A stretch of 64,000 nt of DNA, taken from the NCBI RefSeq assembly GCF_018474005.1, contig NZ_JAHCSH010000006.1, positions 1 through 64,000 of the forward strand, written 5' to 3'. The notes below the pieces were generated by a model. That model did not search any database. It was not told the DNA's origin and saw only the letters and a list, made by a program, of their open reading frames with translations. Shown piece by piece: positions 10,423 through 19,088 of this stretch (position 1 is the first letter of the stretch; each line of letters begins with the position of its first letter). Source of the DNA: Curvibacter sp. CHRR-16. Lineage in GTDB: Bacteria > Pseudomonadota > Gammaproteobacteria > Burkholderiales > Burkholderiaceae_C. The position numbers and the translations under genes were made by a program.

Positions 10423-11129
10423 GCACACCCATCCAAAGCCAGGGCAACACCGTCACCGAACAGCTCACCCAAGCCGGGCGGGCCATCGAGCACGACTCGT
10501 TTGCCACCATAGACCGCGAAGCAGGCCCACACCACTACGACAGCGGCCAGTGGGCCGTGGTGCGCCGCATGATCCACGCCAACGCGGACTTTGACTTCAA
10601 CGGCCTAACGGCCTTTCACCCCGCTGCCGTACAGGCCGGGGTGGACGCCATCCGCTCACGCAAGAGCCGCATCGTGGCCGATGTGGAGATGATTTGCGTG
10701 GGCCTGTCCAAACCGCGCTTGGCCCACTTTGGCATGGGCACGCACCAGTTCATCAGCGATGAGGACGTGATCGCCACCGCCCACGCCGAGAACACCACCC
10801 GCGCCGTGCAAGCCATGCGCAAAGCGCACCGCCACGGCCTGCTGGATGGGGCCATCGTGGGCATAGGCAATGCGCCCACCGCCCTGCTAGAACTCATCCG
10901 CCTGATACAAGAAGAAGGCGCCCGCCCGGCGCTGGTGCTGGGCATGCCAGTGGGGTTTGTATCAGCCGAGGAGTCCAAAGACCTGCTGGCGCAGTTCCAA
11001 GACGCCACGCCACCTGCACAGCAAGTGCCGTGGGCTATCATCCGGGGCCGCAAGGGTGGCTCCACGCTGGTGGTGGCCGCCATCCATGCCCTGCTGGGCT
11101 TGGCCGAAGCGCAGGAGCGCCAAGGGTGA
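10419..11129 (+). CDS. cobH: Precorrin-8X / cobalt-precorrin-8 methylmutase
   Basis: A 236-residue CobH/CbiC enzyme that moves the C-11 methyl group to C-12 to give (cobalt-)hydrogenobyrinate/cobyrinate. The catalytic-histidine motif VVRRMIHA is at about residues 45-52, and the conserved VADVEMI and GNAPTAL motifs follow. The length is slightly above the 210-220 typical because of a short N-terminal extension. It starts in an ATGA overlap with cbiX, and its stop overlaps the GTG start of cbiD. Confidence 0.95.
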   Translation: MSTPIQSQGNTVTEQLTQAGRAIEHDSFATIDREAGPHHYDSGQWAVVRRMIHANADFDFNGLTAFHPAAVQAGVDAIRSRKSRIVADVEMICVGLSKPRLAHFGMGTHQFISDEDVIATAHAENTTRAVQAMRKAHRHGLLDGAIVGIGNAPTALLELIRLIQEEGARPALVLGMPVGFVSAEESKDLLAQFQDATPPAQQVPWAIIRGRKGGSTLVVAAIHALLGLAEAQERQG

Positions 11130-12334
11130 GTGCAAACAAAGCAGCAGCCCAAGCCCCGGCAGAAAAACCTGCCAGAGGCACGCGCACCGGGTTTACCACC
11201 GGCGCGTGTTCGGCTGCGGCTGCACGGGCTGCCGTGCTGGGCCTGCTGCACGGCCATGTGCCTGAGACGGTGGAGTGCCTGCTGCCCAATGGCCAGCTGG
11301 TCACCTTTGCCGTGACGGACGGCCATGTGCAAACAGAACAGGACAAGGCCAACGCAGACGAGCGCTGTTGCGCCGCCCATGCGGTGGTGGTCAAAGACGC
11401 GGGCGACGACCCCGACTGCACCGACAAGGCCCGCCTGACGGTGGACGTGCGCCTGCTGCCCGACCAGCCCGGCGCTGTGGTGCTGGCTGGCGGCCCCGGT
11501 GTGGGCGTGGTGACCCTGCCCGGCTTGGGCCTGGAGCTGGGCCAACCGGCCATCAACCCCGTGCCGCGCCGCAACATCGAAGCCAATGTGCGCGCCGTGG
11601 GCGCCAGCCTGCTGGAGCGCTACGGGCTGCGCATCACCATCTCGGTGCCACAGGGCGAAGAGATGGCCAAAAAGACCACCAACGCCCGACTGGGCATCTT
11701 GGGTGGCATCTCCATTCTGGGCACCACAGGCATTGTGCTGCCCTACTCCACAGCGGCTTTCAGAGCCAGCGTGGTGCAAGGCGTGCACGTAGCGGGCACT
11801 TTGGAGCACAGCACCGTGGTGCTGACCACGGGCGGGCGCACCGAGACATTTGCCATGCGCGAGTTGCCCCACTTGCCGCCCACCGCCTTTGTGCAGATGG
11901 GCGACTTTTTGCGCTACGCGCTGGGTGCGGCGGTCAAGGCGGGCATACGCCATGTCGTCATCGGCGGCATGGTGGGCAAGCTGACCAAAATCGCTCAGGG
12001 TGAAACCATCACCCACGCCAACCGGGCTGAGGTCAACACCGACCTGCTGGCCGACATCGCCGCCAGTGTGGGCGCGCCCGAGGCCGTGTGCGCCGCCATC
12101 CGTGGCAACGAAACCGCCCGCTTTGCAGGCGAACAAATGGACGCGCTGGGCTTGGGCGAGGCCTTTCACACTGCACTGGCGCAGCGCGTCATCAGCACCC
12201 TGCGCGAACGCTACCCCGACCAGTTCACCCTGCAAGTGCTGGTGTGCGACTTTGACGGCAAGCGCATCGCGCAAGCCGGTGACAGCACACAACCCAACAA
12301 CGACACCCCCGACATTCCTCCCCCTCACCCATGA
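11126..12334 (+). CDS. cbiD: Cobalt-precorrin-5B C1-methyltransferase
   Basis: A 402-residue CbiD, the marker of the anaerobic (early cobalt insertion) corrin pathway. It adds the C-1 methyl group from SAM and differs in fold from the other corrin methylases. The family start RTGFTTGACSAAAARAA is present, followed by NPVPRRNIEANV, NARLGILGGISILGTTGIV and GGMVGKLTKIAQG. I chose the GTG at 11126 because it overlaps the cobH stop as GTGA. The longer ATG version starting at 11030 would lie inside cobH in another frame. Confidence 0.95.
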   Translation: MSANKAAAQAPAEKPARGTRTGFTTGACSAAAARAAVLGLLHGHVPETVECLLPNGQLVTFAVTDGHVQTEQDKANADERCCAAHAVVVKDAGDDPDCTDKARLTVDVRLLPDQPGAVVLAGGPGVGVVTLPGLGLELGQPAINPVPRRNIEANVRAVGASLLERYGLRITISVPQGEEMAKKTTNARLGILGGISILGTTGIVLPYSTAAFRASVVQGVHVAGTLEHSTVVLTTGGRTETFAMRELPHLPPTAFVQMGDFLRYALGAAVKAGIRHVVIGGMVGKLTKIAQGETITHANRAEVNTDLLADIAASVGAPEAVCAAIRGNETARFAGEQMDALGLGEAFHTALAQRVISTLRERYPDQFTLQVLVCDFDGKRIAQAGDSTQPNNDTPDIPPPHP

Positions 12335-13686
12335 GCAACGTGATCACCCCCCATACCACGCGCGGCTTTCCTCGCTGCCAAATACTGGGCGTGCTGGACG
12401 ATGGCCACGCCAGCCTGAGTGCACAAGCGCTGGCCCACTTGGCCAGCGCGGACGTGCTGATCGGCGCTGGCCGCACCCTGGCCCTGCTGCAAAGCGCCTG
12501 CCCCGCCCATGTGCAAGTGCGCGACCTCACCGGGGCGCTGAGCCAAGTGCCCGAGTGGATACGCCAAGCGCTGGAGCAAGGCCAGCGCGTGGTGGTGCTG
12601 GCCACGGGCGACCCGCTGTGCTACGGCATCGCCGCCTACCTGGCCAGCCACCTGTGCGTAGAAGCCTTGGAAATAGTGCCCAATGTGTCCACCATCCAGC
12701 TGGCCTGCGCCCGCCTGAGCCTGCCGTGGCAGGACATGCGCCTAGCCTCCGTGCACAGCGCCGATGCAGGCGAATGGAGCGTGGGCGCAAGCCCTGAGCA
12801 CAAGCTCTACGCCCTGCTGCAAGACATCCGCCAGTACGACCGCTTGGCCGTGCTGACCAGCCCGCACAACACCCCCGACCGCTTGGCCCGCATGCTGCTG
12901 GCCGAAGGCCTGCACGACGACTGGCACTTGGCCGTGGCCGAGCGCCTGTGCCAAGCCGACGAGCGCGTGTGGAGCGACCTGAGCGTGGAGCAAGCCGCGC
13001 AGATGCAGTTTGCCCAGCCCAACGTGCTGCTGCTGTGGCGGCACACGCCGCGCCAGCACCCCGTGGTGCTGGGCCTGCCCGATGCCAGCTACGAGCAACG
13101 CCAGCCCGACAAGGGGCTGATCACCAAACAAGAAGTGCGCGCCGTGTCGCTGGCACGGATGCAACTGCGCGCCAACAGCGTGGTGTGGGACATTGGTGCA
13201 GGCTCGGGCTCGGTCGGGCTGGAAGCGGCCCGCCTGTGCCCGCGTGGGCATGTGTACGCCATCGAGAAAAACAGCGAGGACTTCGCCATCGCCCAGCGCA
13301 ACCACCGCCGCATGGGCGTGAGCAACTACACGCTGGTCAACGGCAAAGCCCCGCAAGGGTTGGAGACGTGGGCCGACCCGCATGCCGTGTTCATAGGCGG
13401 CTCGGGCGGCGAACTGGCGGAATTGATCAAGCTCATCCTCAAGCGCCTGCGCCCCGGTGGCTGGCTGGTGATGAACTTTGTCACACTGGAAAACCTGGCC
13501 ACTGCCACGGCCACGCTGGCTGAACTGCCTGCCCAATGGGACGTGGTGCAACTGCAAGCGGCGCGCAGCAAACCCATACTGCATATGCACCGCATGGCTG
13601 CCGAAAACCCCGTGTGGGTGGTGTGCGCGCAAGCGGCTGATGCCAACGCGTCCGCAGCCACGGATACCGCAGGAGGTGCTGCATGA
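12331..13686 (+). CDS. cobL: Precorrin-6Y C5,15-methyltransferase (decarboxylating), CbiE-CbiT fusion
   Basis: A 451-residue fusion. An N-terminal tetrapyrrole methylase (CbiE, about 10-215; LATGDPLCYG motif) is joined to a C-terminal Rossmann methyltransferase (CbiT, about 240-420; VVWDIGAGSGSVGLEAARL). It methylates C-5 and C-15 and decarboxylates the C-12 acetate chain. Fusion is the CobL arrangement; separate CbiE and CbiT occur elsewhere. The start overlaps the cbiD stop as ATGA and the stop overlaps cobI the same way. Confidence 0.95.
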   Translation: MSNVITPHTTRGFPRCQILGVLDDGHASLSAQALAHLASADVLIGAGRTLALLQSACPAHVQVRDLTGALSQVPEWIRQALEQGQRVVVLATGDPLCYGIAAYLASHLCVEALEIVPNVSTIQLACARLSLPWQDMRLASVHSADAGEWSVGASPEHKLYALLQDIRQYDRLAVLTSPHNTPDRLARMLLAEGLHDDWHLAVAERLCQADERVWSDLSVEQAAQMQFAQPNVLLLWRHTPRQHPVVLGLPDASYEQRQPDKGLITKQEVRAVSLARMQLRANSVVWDIGAGSGSVGLEAARLCPRGHVYAIEKNSEDFAIAQRNHRRMGVSNYTLVNGKAPQGLETWADPHAVFIGGSGGELAELIKLILKRLRPGGWLVMNFVTLENLATATATLAELPAQWDVVQLQAARSKPILHMHRMAAENPVWVVCAQAADANASAATDTAGGAA

Positions 13687-14513
13687 GCACCACCAACACT
13701 CCAAGCCCAAACTGGGGCAAGCTGATCGGCGTATCCCTCGGCCCCGGGGATCCCGGCCTCATCACCCGTGCGGCCTGGGCGCAACTGCAGCGCCGCGACA
13801 CGGTGTGGACTTACCCCGTGCGCAGCGGCAAAACGCCCAGCTACGCGCTGGACATTGCGCTGCGCGCCGAACTGCAACCGGTGGACGGGCACATGGCGCT
13901 GCTGTTTCCCATGACGCACGACGGCGAGAAGCTGGCCCGCGCGTGGCTGCGCGCCACCGAACAAGTGCTGCCACTGCTACAGCAGGGGCGCGATGTGCTG
14001 TTTTTGGTCGAAGGCGATGCCAGCACCTACGCCACCTTTGGCCACTTGGCGCGCACGGTGCAAACCCACGCGCCTGCGGTGCAGGTGCAGACCATCGCGG
14101 GCGTGAACTCTTTCACCGCCGCCTGCGCCCAGCGCAATGTGCCGCTGGCCGAGCAAGACGACACCGTGGCCATCGTCCCTGCGGCCTACGGCATCGGCGC
14201 GGTGGACAGGCTGCTGCCCGACTTTGACACGCTGGTGCTGATGAAGATCAAGCCCCTGCTAGAAGACCTGCTGGACTGGCTGGAGCGCCGCCAACTGCTG
14301 GAGCACGCCACGCTGATAGAGCGTGTGGGTGCACCCGACGAGCGCAGCCTGCACGGAGCCGAACTGCTGAGCCTGCGCGGGGGCAAAGTGAGCTACCTGT
14401 CGCTGCTGCTGCTGAAAAACCCTGAGCGCGTGCGCGGCGAGCGCATCCAAGGCTGCCTGAAGAAAAAAGACACCGTGACGCCTGTCACCTCCAACCCATC
14501 TGACGACGAATGA
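13683..14513 (+). CDS. cobI: Precorrin-2 / cobalt-factor II C20-methyltransferase
   Basis: A 276-residue member of the CobI/CbiL branch of tetrapyrrole methylases that methylates C-20 of precorrin-2 or cobalt-factor II. N-terminal VSLGPGDPGLIT, VEGDASTYATFG and the IAGVNSFTAA motif are family-typical, and the long C-terminal half is complete. It sits inside the riboswitch-controlled operon with four-base overlaps on both sides. Given cbiX, cbiD and cbiG beside it, the cobalt-containing substrate is the likely one. Confidence 0.94.
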   Translation: MSTTNTPSPNWGKLIGVSLGPGDPGLITRAAWAQLQRRDTVWTYPVRSGKTPSYALDIALRAELQPVDGHMALLFPMTHDGEKLARAWLRATEQVLPLLQQGRDVLFLVEGDASTYATFGHLARTVQTHAPAVQVQTIAGVNSFTAACAQRNVPLAEQDDTVAIVPAAYGIGAVDRLLPDFDTLVLMKIKPLLEDLLDWLERRQLLEHATLIERVGAPDERSLHGAELLSLRGGKVSYLSLLLLKNPERVRGERIQGCLKKKDTVTPVTSNPSDDE

Positions 14514-15298
14514 GCACTACTGCCCCCTCCACTGCCGATACTGCCGCTCCCACCGATACCCACGCGGTGCGCGTCTGCATCGTGGCTATTACCCGCCACG
14601 GCGCTGCCATGGCGGGCCAACTGGCCCAGCAACTGACCGACGCCCACCTGTGCGTGGCTGAAAAATTCGCCAGCGGCTTGCCCGCTGGCTTGCCCAACAC
14701 CGTGCACGCCTACAGCGGCGCGTTCAAAGACGAAATGCCACGCCTGTTTGCGCAGTACGACCAGATCGTGTTCTTCGTCTCGCTGGGCGCGGTGGTGCGG
14801 CTCATCGCCCCCCACCTGAAAAGCAAGGACGAAGACCCCGGCGTGCTGGTGGTGGACGATGCTGGGCAGTTTGTCATTCCGGTGCTGTCGGGCCACGTGG
14901 GCGGGGCCAACGCCATGGCCGAACTGGTGGCCCACCTGCTAAAGGCCACCCCGGTGCTGACCACCGCGTCGGACGTGGGCAAAACCATCCCCGTGGACAT
15001 TCTGGGCCGCGAGCTGGGCTGGAAGGTCGAGGCGCCCAAGATCAACATCACCCGCGTATCGGCCCATGTGGTCAATGGCGAGCCGATTGCTTTTGTGCAA
15101 GAGGCTGGCAGCCCACACTGGTGGACGCGCCCCACGCCACTGCCCGCCAACATCCACCGCTTTGACACACTGGAGGCGGTGGACTTAGCCCGTTTTGCCG
15201 CCGTGCTGTGGGTGACCCACCACCCCGTGAGCGATGCCCTGTGGCAGCAACTGCACGAAAAGCTGGTGGTGTACCGCCCGCCACAGGAGAGCGTGTGA
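14510..15298 (+). CDS. cbiG: Cobalt-precorrin-5A hydrolase core (CbiG N-terminal and central domains)
   Basis: A 262-residue protein matching the N-terminal and central parts of CbiG, which opens the delta-lactone of cobalt-precorrin-5A and releases acetaldehyde. Typical motifs are FFVSLGAVVRLIAPHL, VVDDAGQFVIPVLSGHVGGAN and the TTASDVGKTIPVDILG segment. The C-terminal CbiG_C/CobE domain is not attached. It is encoded by the next gene in another frame, so here CbiG is naturally split. Confidence 0.92.
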   Translation: MSTTAPSTADTAAPTDTHAVRVCIVAITRHGAAMAGQLAQQLTDAHLCVAEKFASGLPAGLPNTVHAYSGAFKDEMPRLFAQYDQIVFFVSLGAVVRLIAPHLKSKDEDPGVLVVDDAGQFVIPVLSGHVGGANAMAELVAHLLKATPVLTTASDVGKTIPVDILGRELGWKVEAPKINITRVSAHVVNGEPIAFVQEAGSPHWWTRPTPLPANIHRFDTLEAVDLARFAAVLWVTHHPVSDALWQQLHEKLVVYRPPQESV

Positions 15299-15774
15299 GC
15301 GAAGTGACTGCGCCTGCCACCGTAGCGGCCCCTGCCCTGTACCTCGGGCTGGGTTGCGACCGCGGCACCAGCTTGGCCACGCTGGAGCAAGCCGTGCGCG
15401 ATGCGCTGGCGCTGGCCAGTGCCAAGCTGGCACAGGTACAAGTGCAGGTGCAGGCTGTGGCGAGCATCACCCTCAAAGCCGACGAAAGCGGCCTGCTGGC
15501 ATTGGCCCAAGCCCATGGCTGGCCGCTGTGCTTTTACACCCCGGCAGAGCTGGCCACTGTGCCCGTGCCCAACCCGTCTGAAACCGTGCGCCGCTATACC
15601 GGCACACCCTCAGTCAGCGAAGCCGCTGCGCTGCTACTGGCCGGTCACCACACCGGTTTGTCCCACGCCCTGCCCGCCAGCCATTTGCTGGTGGAAAAAC
15701 ACAAACACCTAGGAGCCGATGGCAAGAACGCCACCGTATCTGTCGCTGTATCTCTTTTCTCTGACCAACCTTAA
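15295..15774 (+). CDS. cobE: CobE / CbiG C-terminal domain protein
   Basis: A 159-residue separate CbiG_C-like protein (YLGLGCDRGTS at the start, LADESGLLALA-type block, ASHLLVEKHKHLGADGKNATVSVA at the end). The GTG at 15295 overlaps the cbiG stop as GTGTGA. It probably works together with CbiG in ring-contraction chemistry; its exact role is not settled in the literature I know. An in-frame ATG at 15208 would lie inside cbiG and adds non-conserved sequence, so I rejected it. Confidence 0.88.
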   Translation: MSEVTAPATVAAPALYLGLGCDRGTSLATLEQAVRDALALASAKLAQVQVQVQAVASITLKADESGLLALAQAHGWPLCFYTPAELATVPVPNPSETVRRYTGTPSVSEAAALLLAGHHTGLSHALPASHLLVEKHKHLGADGKNATVSVAVSLFSDQP

Positions 15775-15783
15775 GGAGTTTTT

Positions 15784-16437
15784 ATGCACATCGAAATCGG
15801 CATCCTTACCGACGACAAACTGCTCTACGCAGGCGTGGCCGCTACCGCTTTGGTAGCCGCCCACTTGCCCACCGTGGTGCGCAAGCCCGCCAACCTGCTG
15901 CGCACTGCGTTGGCAGCGTTTTTCTTCTCGCTGCTGATGCAGGCATGGCACTTGCCTATTGGCCCGTCCGAACTGCACATGGTGGGCGCTATGCCGATCT
16001 ACCTGCTGTTTGGTTTTGTGCCCACCCTGCTGGGCTTTGGCGTGGGCTTGTTTTTGCAAGCGGCGCTGTTTGAACCGCAAGACATGCTGCACTTGGCGGT
16101 CAACTTCCTGAGTCTGGCTGTTCCATTGATGGCAGTGCACCACACCCTGGGCCAACGCCTGCAGCAACTGAGCGTGCGCAAGGTGTTGCAACTGGATGGT
16201 GTGTACTACACCGGCGTGACGCTGATGGTGGGTTTCTGGCTGTCCATCAGCACAGAAACCACTGCATTTGCTCAATGGGCAGCTTTTGCGGCCAGCTACA
16301 TCAGCTTGGTGCTGCTGGAGCCTGTGCTGACCATGGGCATAGTTGCATTGGGTAGTCGCATGCAAGGCAAGGCACCCCGCCTGCTGCAATGGGCGCTGGA
16401 TGAAGCGTGGCTGAAACGCACGGCAGTTACAGCATGA
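15784..16437 (+). CDS. CbiM-like energy-coupling-factor permease (cobalt uptake, solo)
   Basis: A 217-residue membrane protein with about six hydrophobic segments that begins MHIEIG. A Met-His N-terminus is the metal-binding feature of CbiM and NikM substrate-binding components. Preceded by AAGGAG with an 8-base gap. No cbiN, cbiQ or cbiO gene lies near, so it is either a solo CbiM-type transporter or relies on components elsewhere. The position inside the corrin operon supports cobalt as substrate. The sequence differs from classic CbiM, which begins MHIMEG, so confidence is moderate. Confidence 0.75.
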   Translation: MHIEIGILTDDKLLYAGVAATALVAAHLPTVVRKPANLLRTALAAFFFSLLMQAWHLPIGPSELHMVGAMPIYLLFGFVPTLLGFGVGLFLQAALFEPQDMLHLAVNFLSLAVPLMAVHHTLGQRLQQLSVRKVLQLDGVYYTGVTLMVGFWLSISTETTAFAQWAAFAASYISLVLLEPVLTMGIVALGSRMQGKAPRLLQWALDEAWLKRTAVTA

Positions 16438-17453
16438 GCAACGAACGCATGACCCAACCCGGCAAGATCATGCTGGTGGGCATTGGCCCCGGCAGCGTGG
16501 AACACATGACCCAACGGGCCCGCGAGGCCATTGCCGAAGCCGACACGGTGATTGGCTATGTCACCTACATCAAGCTGGTGGCCGATTTGCTGGAAGGCAA
16601 AGAGATCATCCGCAAATCCATGACCGAAGAGCTGGACCGCGCTGTGGAAGCGTTGGAGCGGGCGCGTCAGGGCAAAAAGGTGGCGCTCATTTCCTCGGGC
16701 GATGCGGGGGTCTACGGTATGGCCGGACCTACCTTTGAAGTGCTGTTCCAAGCCGGGTGGAAGCCACCGCGGGAAGGCGATGGCGCACCGCAAGATGTGG
16801 AGCTGGAAGTGGTGCCAGGAGCCTCGGCGCTGAATAGCTGCGCAGCCCGGGTGGGTGCACCGCTGACGCACGACTTTTGCGCCATTTCGCTCTCGGACTT
16901 GCTCACGCCTTGGCCGACGATTGCCAAGCGCCTGAACGCTGCGGCGCAGGCCGACTTTGTGGTGGCGCTCTACAACCCCAAGAGCGGGCGACGCACACGC
17001 CAGATTGTGGAAGCGCAGCGCCTGTTCTTGTGCCACCGCGACCCCAACACGCCGGTGGCCATCGTCAAGAGCGCATACCGCCGCCGCGAGCGCATCGAGA
17101 TGACCACCTTGGCCCATATGGTGGATGCCGACATTGGCATGCTGAGCACGGTCATCATTGGCAACAGCAACACCTTTGTGCAGCACGGCCTGATGGTGAC
17201 GCCACGCGGCTACGCCAACAAGTACGACCTGCAAGACGGCCAAGCCCACACGGGCGAGCGCCCCGGTCGCTCCCTGTCCACAGGGCTGAACGGCTGGCTG
17301 GACAACCTGTTTGCTGACCACGATGCGGGCGACAGCGTAGAGCTATTGGCCCAGCGCTTCGGTTTGCCTGCTGGCTACATCCACCAAGTGCTGCAAGAGC
17401 CGCTGGAAGTGAGTGCGTCCCCCCACGAGACGGAGGCGGCTGACGAAGCTTGA
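16434..17453 (+). CDS. cobJ: Precorrin-3B / cobalt-factor III C17-methyltransferase
   Basis: A 339-residue CobJ/CbiH enzyme that methylates C-17 and contracts the ring. The tetrapyrrole-methylase start MLVGIGPGSVEHMT, SSGDAGVYGMA, VVPGASALNSCAA and ALYNPKSGRR motifs are all present. It is some 80 residues longer than a standard CobJ. The C-terminal extension (about 265-339) has no cysteines, so it is not the iron-sulfur domain of CbiH60. I took ATG 16434, which overlaps the permease stop. Last gene of the operon. Confidence 0.93.
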   Translation: MSNERMTQPGKIMLVGIGPGSVEHMTQRAREAIAEADTVIGYVTYIKLVADLLEGKEIIRKSMTEELDRAVEALERARQGKKVALISSGDAGVYGMAGPTFEVLFQAGWKPPREGDGAPQDVELEVVPGASALNSCAARVGAPLTHDFCAISLSDLLTPWPTIAKRLNAAAQADFVVALYNPKSGRRTRQIVEAQRLFLCHRDPNTPVAIVKSAYRRRERIEMTTLAHMVDADIGMLSTVIIGNSNTFVQHGLMVTPRGYANKYDLQDGQAHTGERPGRSLSTGLNGWLDNLFADHDAGDSVELLAQRFGLPAGYIHQVLQEPLEVSASPHETEAADEA

Positions 17454-17481
17454 TAAGGAGGGGGTGGCTTAACCCTACAAA

Positions 17482-17496
17482 TGATATTAATTCTCA
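17482..17496. promoter_or_regulatory. Probable Fur box upstream of fecI
   Basis: TGATATTAATTCTCA matches 13 of 15 positions of the 7-1-7 Fur core TGATAATNATTATCA. It lies 44 bases upstream of the chosen fecI start in an AT-rich spot. In known FecI/FecR systems the sigma-factor gene is Fur-repressed, so motif and position agree. Confidence 0.7.
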
Positions 17497-17540
17497 TTTG
17501 TGTAAAATTCGCCGTCTTTGGAAAGAAATACAAGCACTCC

Positions 17541-18077
17541 ATGTCGGCCAGCATTGCCACCGCCTCCTCTGCCTCACTCGAACAAATGTACCGATTGGAG
17601 TGCGGCTGGCTCACAGGCTGGCTGCGCGCCAAGATGGGGGTTCACCCCGACCGTGCAGCCGACCTGACACAAGACACTTTTGTGCGCGTGCTGCTCGATA
17701 CATCGCGGGCCGAGATTCGCCAACCCCGCAGCTACTTGGCCACCATTGCACGCGGGCTGGCCATCGACCTGTTCCGGCGACAAGACTTGGAGCAAGCCTA
17801 TGCCGACTATCTGGCGCACACCAGCCTAGACACCTACCCATCGCCAGAAAGCCAAGCACTGGTGCTAGAGGCTTTGCATACCGTCGATCGCTTACTTCAA
17901 GGGCTCAAACCCAAAGCACGCGAGGCATTTTTGCTCTCGCAACTGGAGGGTTTGACCTATGCCGAAATTGCCAAAACACTGGACTTATCGGTCTCATGCG
18001 TGAAAAAGTACATGGTGCAAGCTGTAACCCATTGCCTGCTTCACCCCGACTTGCAAGCCTATGCCACCGAATGCTGA
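17541..18077 (+). CDS. FecI-like ECF sigma factor
   Basis: A 178-residue ECF sigma factor with region 2 (LTQDTFVRVLL, RSYLATIARGLAIDLFRR) and region 4 (KPKAREAFLLSQLEGLTYAEIAKTL). This is the FecI subclass that acts with a membrane anti-sigma factor and a TonB-dependent transducer. A longer frame starts at 17481, but it runs across the Fur box and encodes a hydrophobic leader foreign to the family, so I prefer ATG 17541. No strong ribosome-binding site is visible. The 3' end overlaps fecR by 17 bases. Confidence 0.9.
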   Translation: MSASIATASSASLEQMYRLECGWLTGWLRAKMGVHPDRAADLTQDTFVRVLLDTSRAEIRQPRSYLATIARGLAIDLFRRQDLEQAYADYLAHTSLDTYPSPESQALVLEALHTVDRLLQGLKPKAREAFLLSQLEGLTYAEIAKTLDLSVSCVKKYMVQAVTHCLLHPDLQAYATEC

Positions 18078-19002
18078 CCACCAGGTTCTGCAGCAGGCTG
18101 CGCACTGGTACGTGCAGCTAGGCTCCCCCGACTGCACCGACCAAGACCGCCACGCTTGGCAAGTTTGGTTGGAGCAAGATAGCCGCCACGCACACGCGTG
18201 GCAACGCGTACAAGCGCTGCACCAGCACCTAAGCCCCATACCCAAAGGGATGAGCGGCGCGTTGACCCGCCGACCCAGCATAACGCGACGCCATGCCATC
18301 GGTGGTTTGGCTTGTGCACTGCTCGGCTGGGGAACTTGGCAGATAGTGGAACGCCAAACCGATTGGCTAGCCCCCAGCCAGCGCTACAGCACCGAGCGCG
18401 GACAACGTCAACGTTGGGTACTGCCTGACGGCAGCCGAGTGCTGCTCGATACCAACAGTGCTGTGCTAGTGCGCTATGGAAACCAGCAACGCACCGTGTA
18501 CCTAGAGCGAGGACGCATCCAGATAGAAACCGCTCCAGACACCGCGGCAAACGCTCGCCCCTTTGTGGTAACCACGATGCATGGTTCGATTGTGGCCTTG
18601 GGCACCCGCTTTACCGTGCAACAAGAAACGGGCTACACACGGGTGGCTGTGCAAGAGCATGCGGTGCAACTGCAACCCGTGACAGGAGCCCCGCTGCGCG
18701 TGGAAGCTGGGCAAAGCGCTGATTTAGAGCGCGGCGATGCCCGCATGCGGGCCACCATGCCCGAGGCTACAGCGTGGACTACAGGGCGGCTGCTAGCGCT
18801 GCAACAACCGCTGGCAGTGTTTGCACTCGAACTATCGCGCTACAGCCAACGCCCATTCGAAGTTGACCCTCAAATAGCGCAGTTGCGCATCTCTGGTTCT
18901 TTTTCATTGGATGACCCGCTGCGCTCAATGCTCACCGCCTTGGACAGTGTGCCGGCTCAATTGGTAGAGCACACGCATTACTGGCAAATCACCCCGCGCT
19001 AA
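18061..19002 (+). CDS. FecR-like transmembrane anti-sigma regulator
   Basis: A 313-residue protein. It has an N-terminal DUF4880-type helical region (about 1-55, WLEQDSRHAHAWQRV), a membrane segment at about 80-97 (GGLACALLGWGTW), the FecR periplasmic domain (RWVLPDGSRVLLDTNSA; LGTRFTVQ) and a C-terminal STN-like interaction region. It should relay ligand binding at the outer-membrane receptor to the sigma factor. It lies between fecI and the TonB receptor, the standard order. Confidence 0.92.
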   Translation: MPPNADHQVLQQAAHWYVQLGSPDCTDQDRHAWQVWLEQDSRHAHAWQRVQALHQHLSPIPKGMSGALTRRPSITRRHAIGGLACALLGWGTWQIVERQTDWLAPSQRYSTERGQRQRWVLPDGSRVLLDTNSAVLVRYGNQQRTVYLERGRIQIETAPDTAANARPFVVTTMHGSIVALGTRFTVQQETGYTRVAVQEHAVQLQPVTGAPLRVEAGQSADLERGDARMRATMPEATAWTTGRLLALQQPLAVFALELSRYSQRPFEVDPQIAQLRISGSFSLDDPLRSMLTALDSVPAQLVEHTHYWQITPR

Positions 19003-19088
19003 GAGCCATCACACCTGCACTGTGTCCTTTTTTGCATCTCGTTCGGCCCCACCCCTGAAGACACATCGATATTTTGGAGGTTGGGTTC

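Noticed and set aside
8506..10428. Long open frame of 640 codons on the minus strand opposite cobM and cbiX
   Set aside because: It is composed of His/Gln/Val-rich shadow sequence created by G+C-rich codons of the plus-strand genes and has no domain or start signal.
10616..12328. 570-codon minus-strand frame opposite cobH and cbiD
   Set aside because: Low-complexity antisense translation; the plus-strand proteins are clear family members.
17481..17540. Upstream ATG at 17481 for fecI
   Set aside because: It lies next to and runs through the Fur box and would add a hydrophobic leader not seen in FecI proteins.
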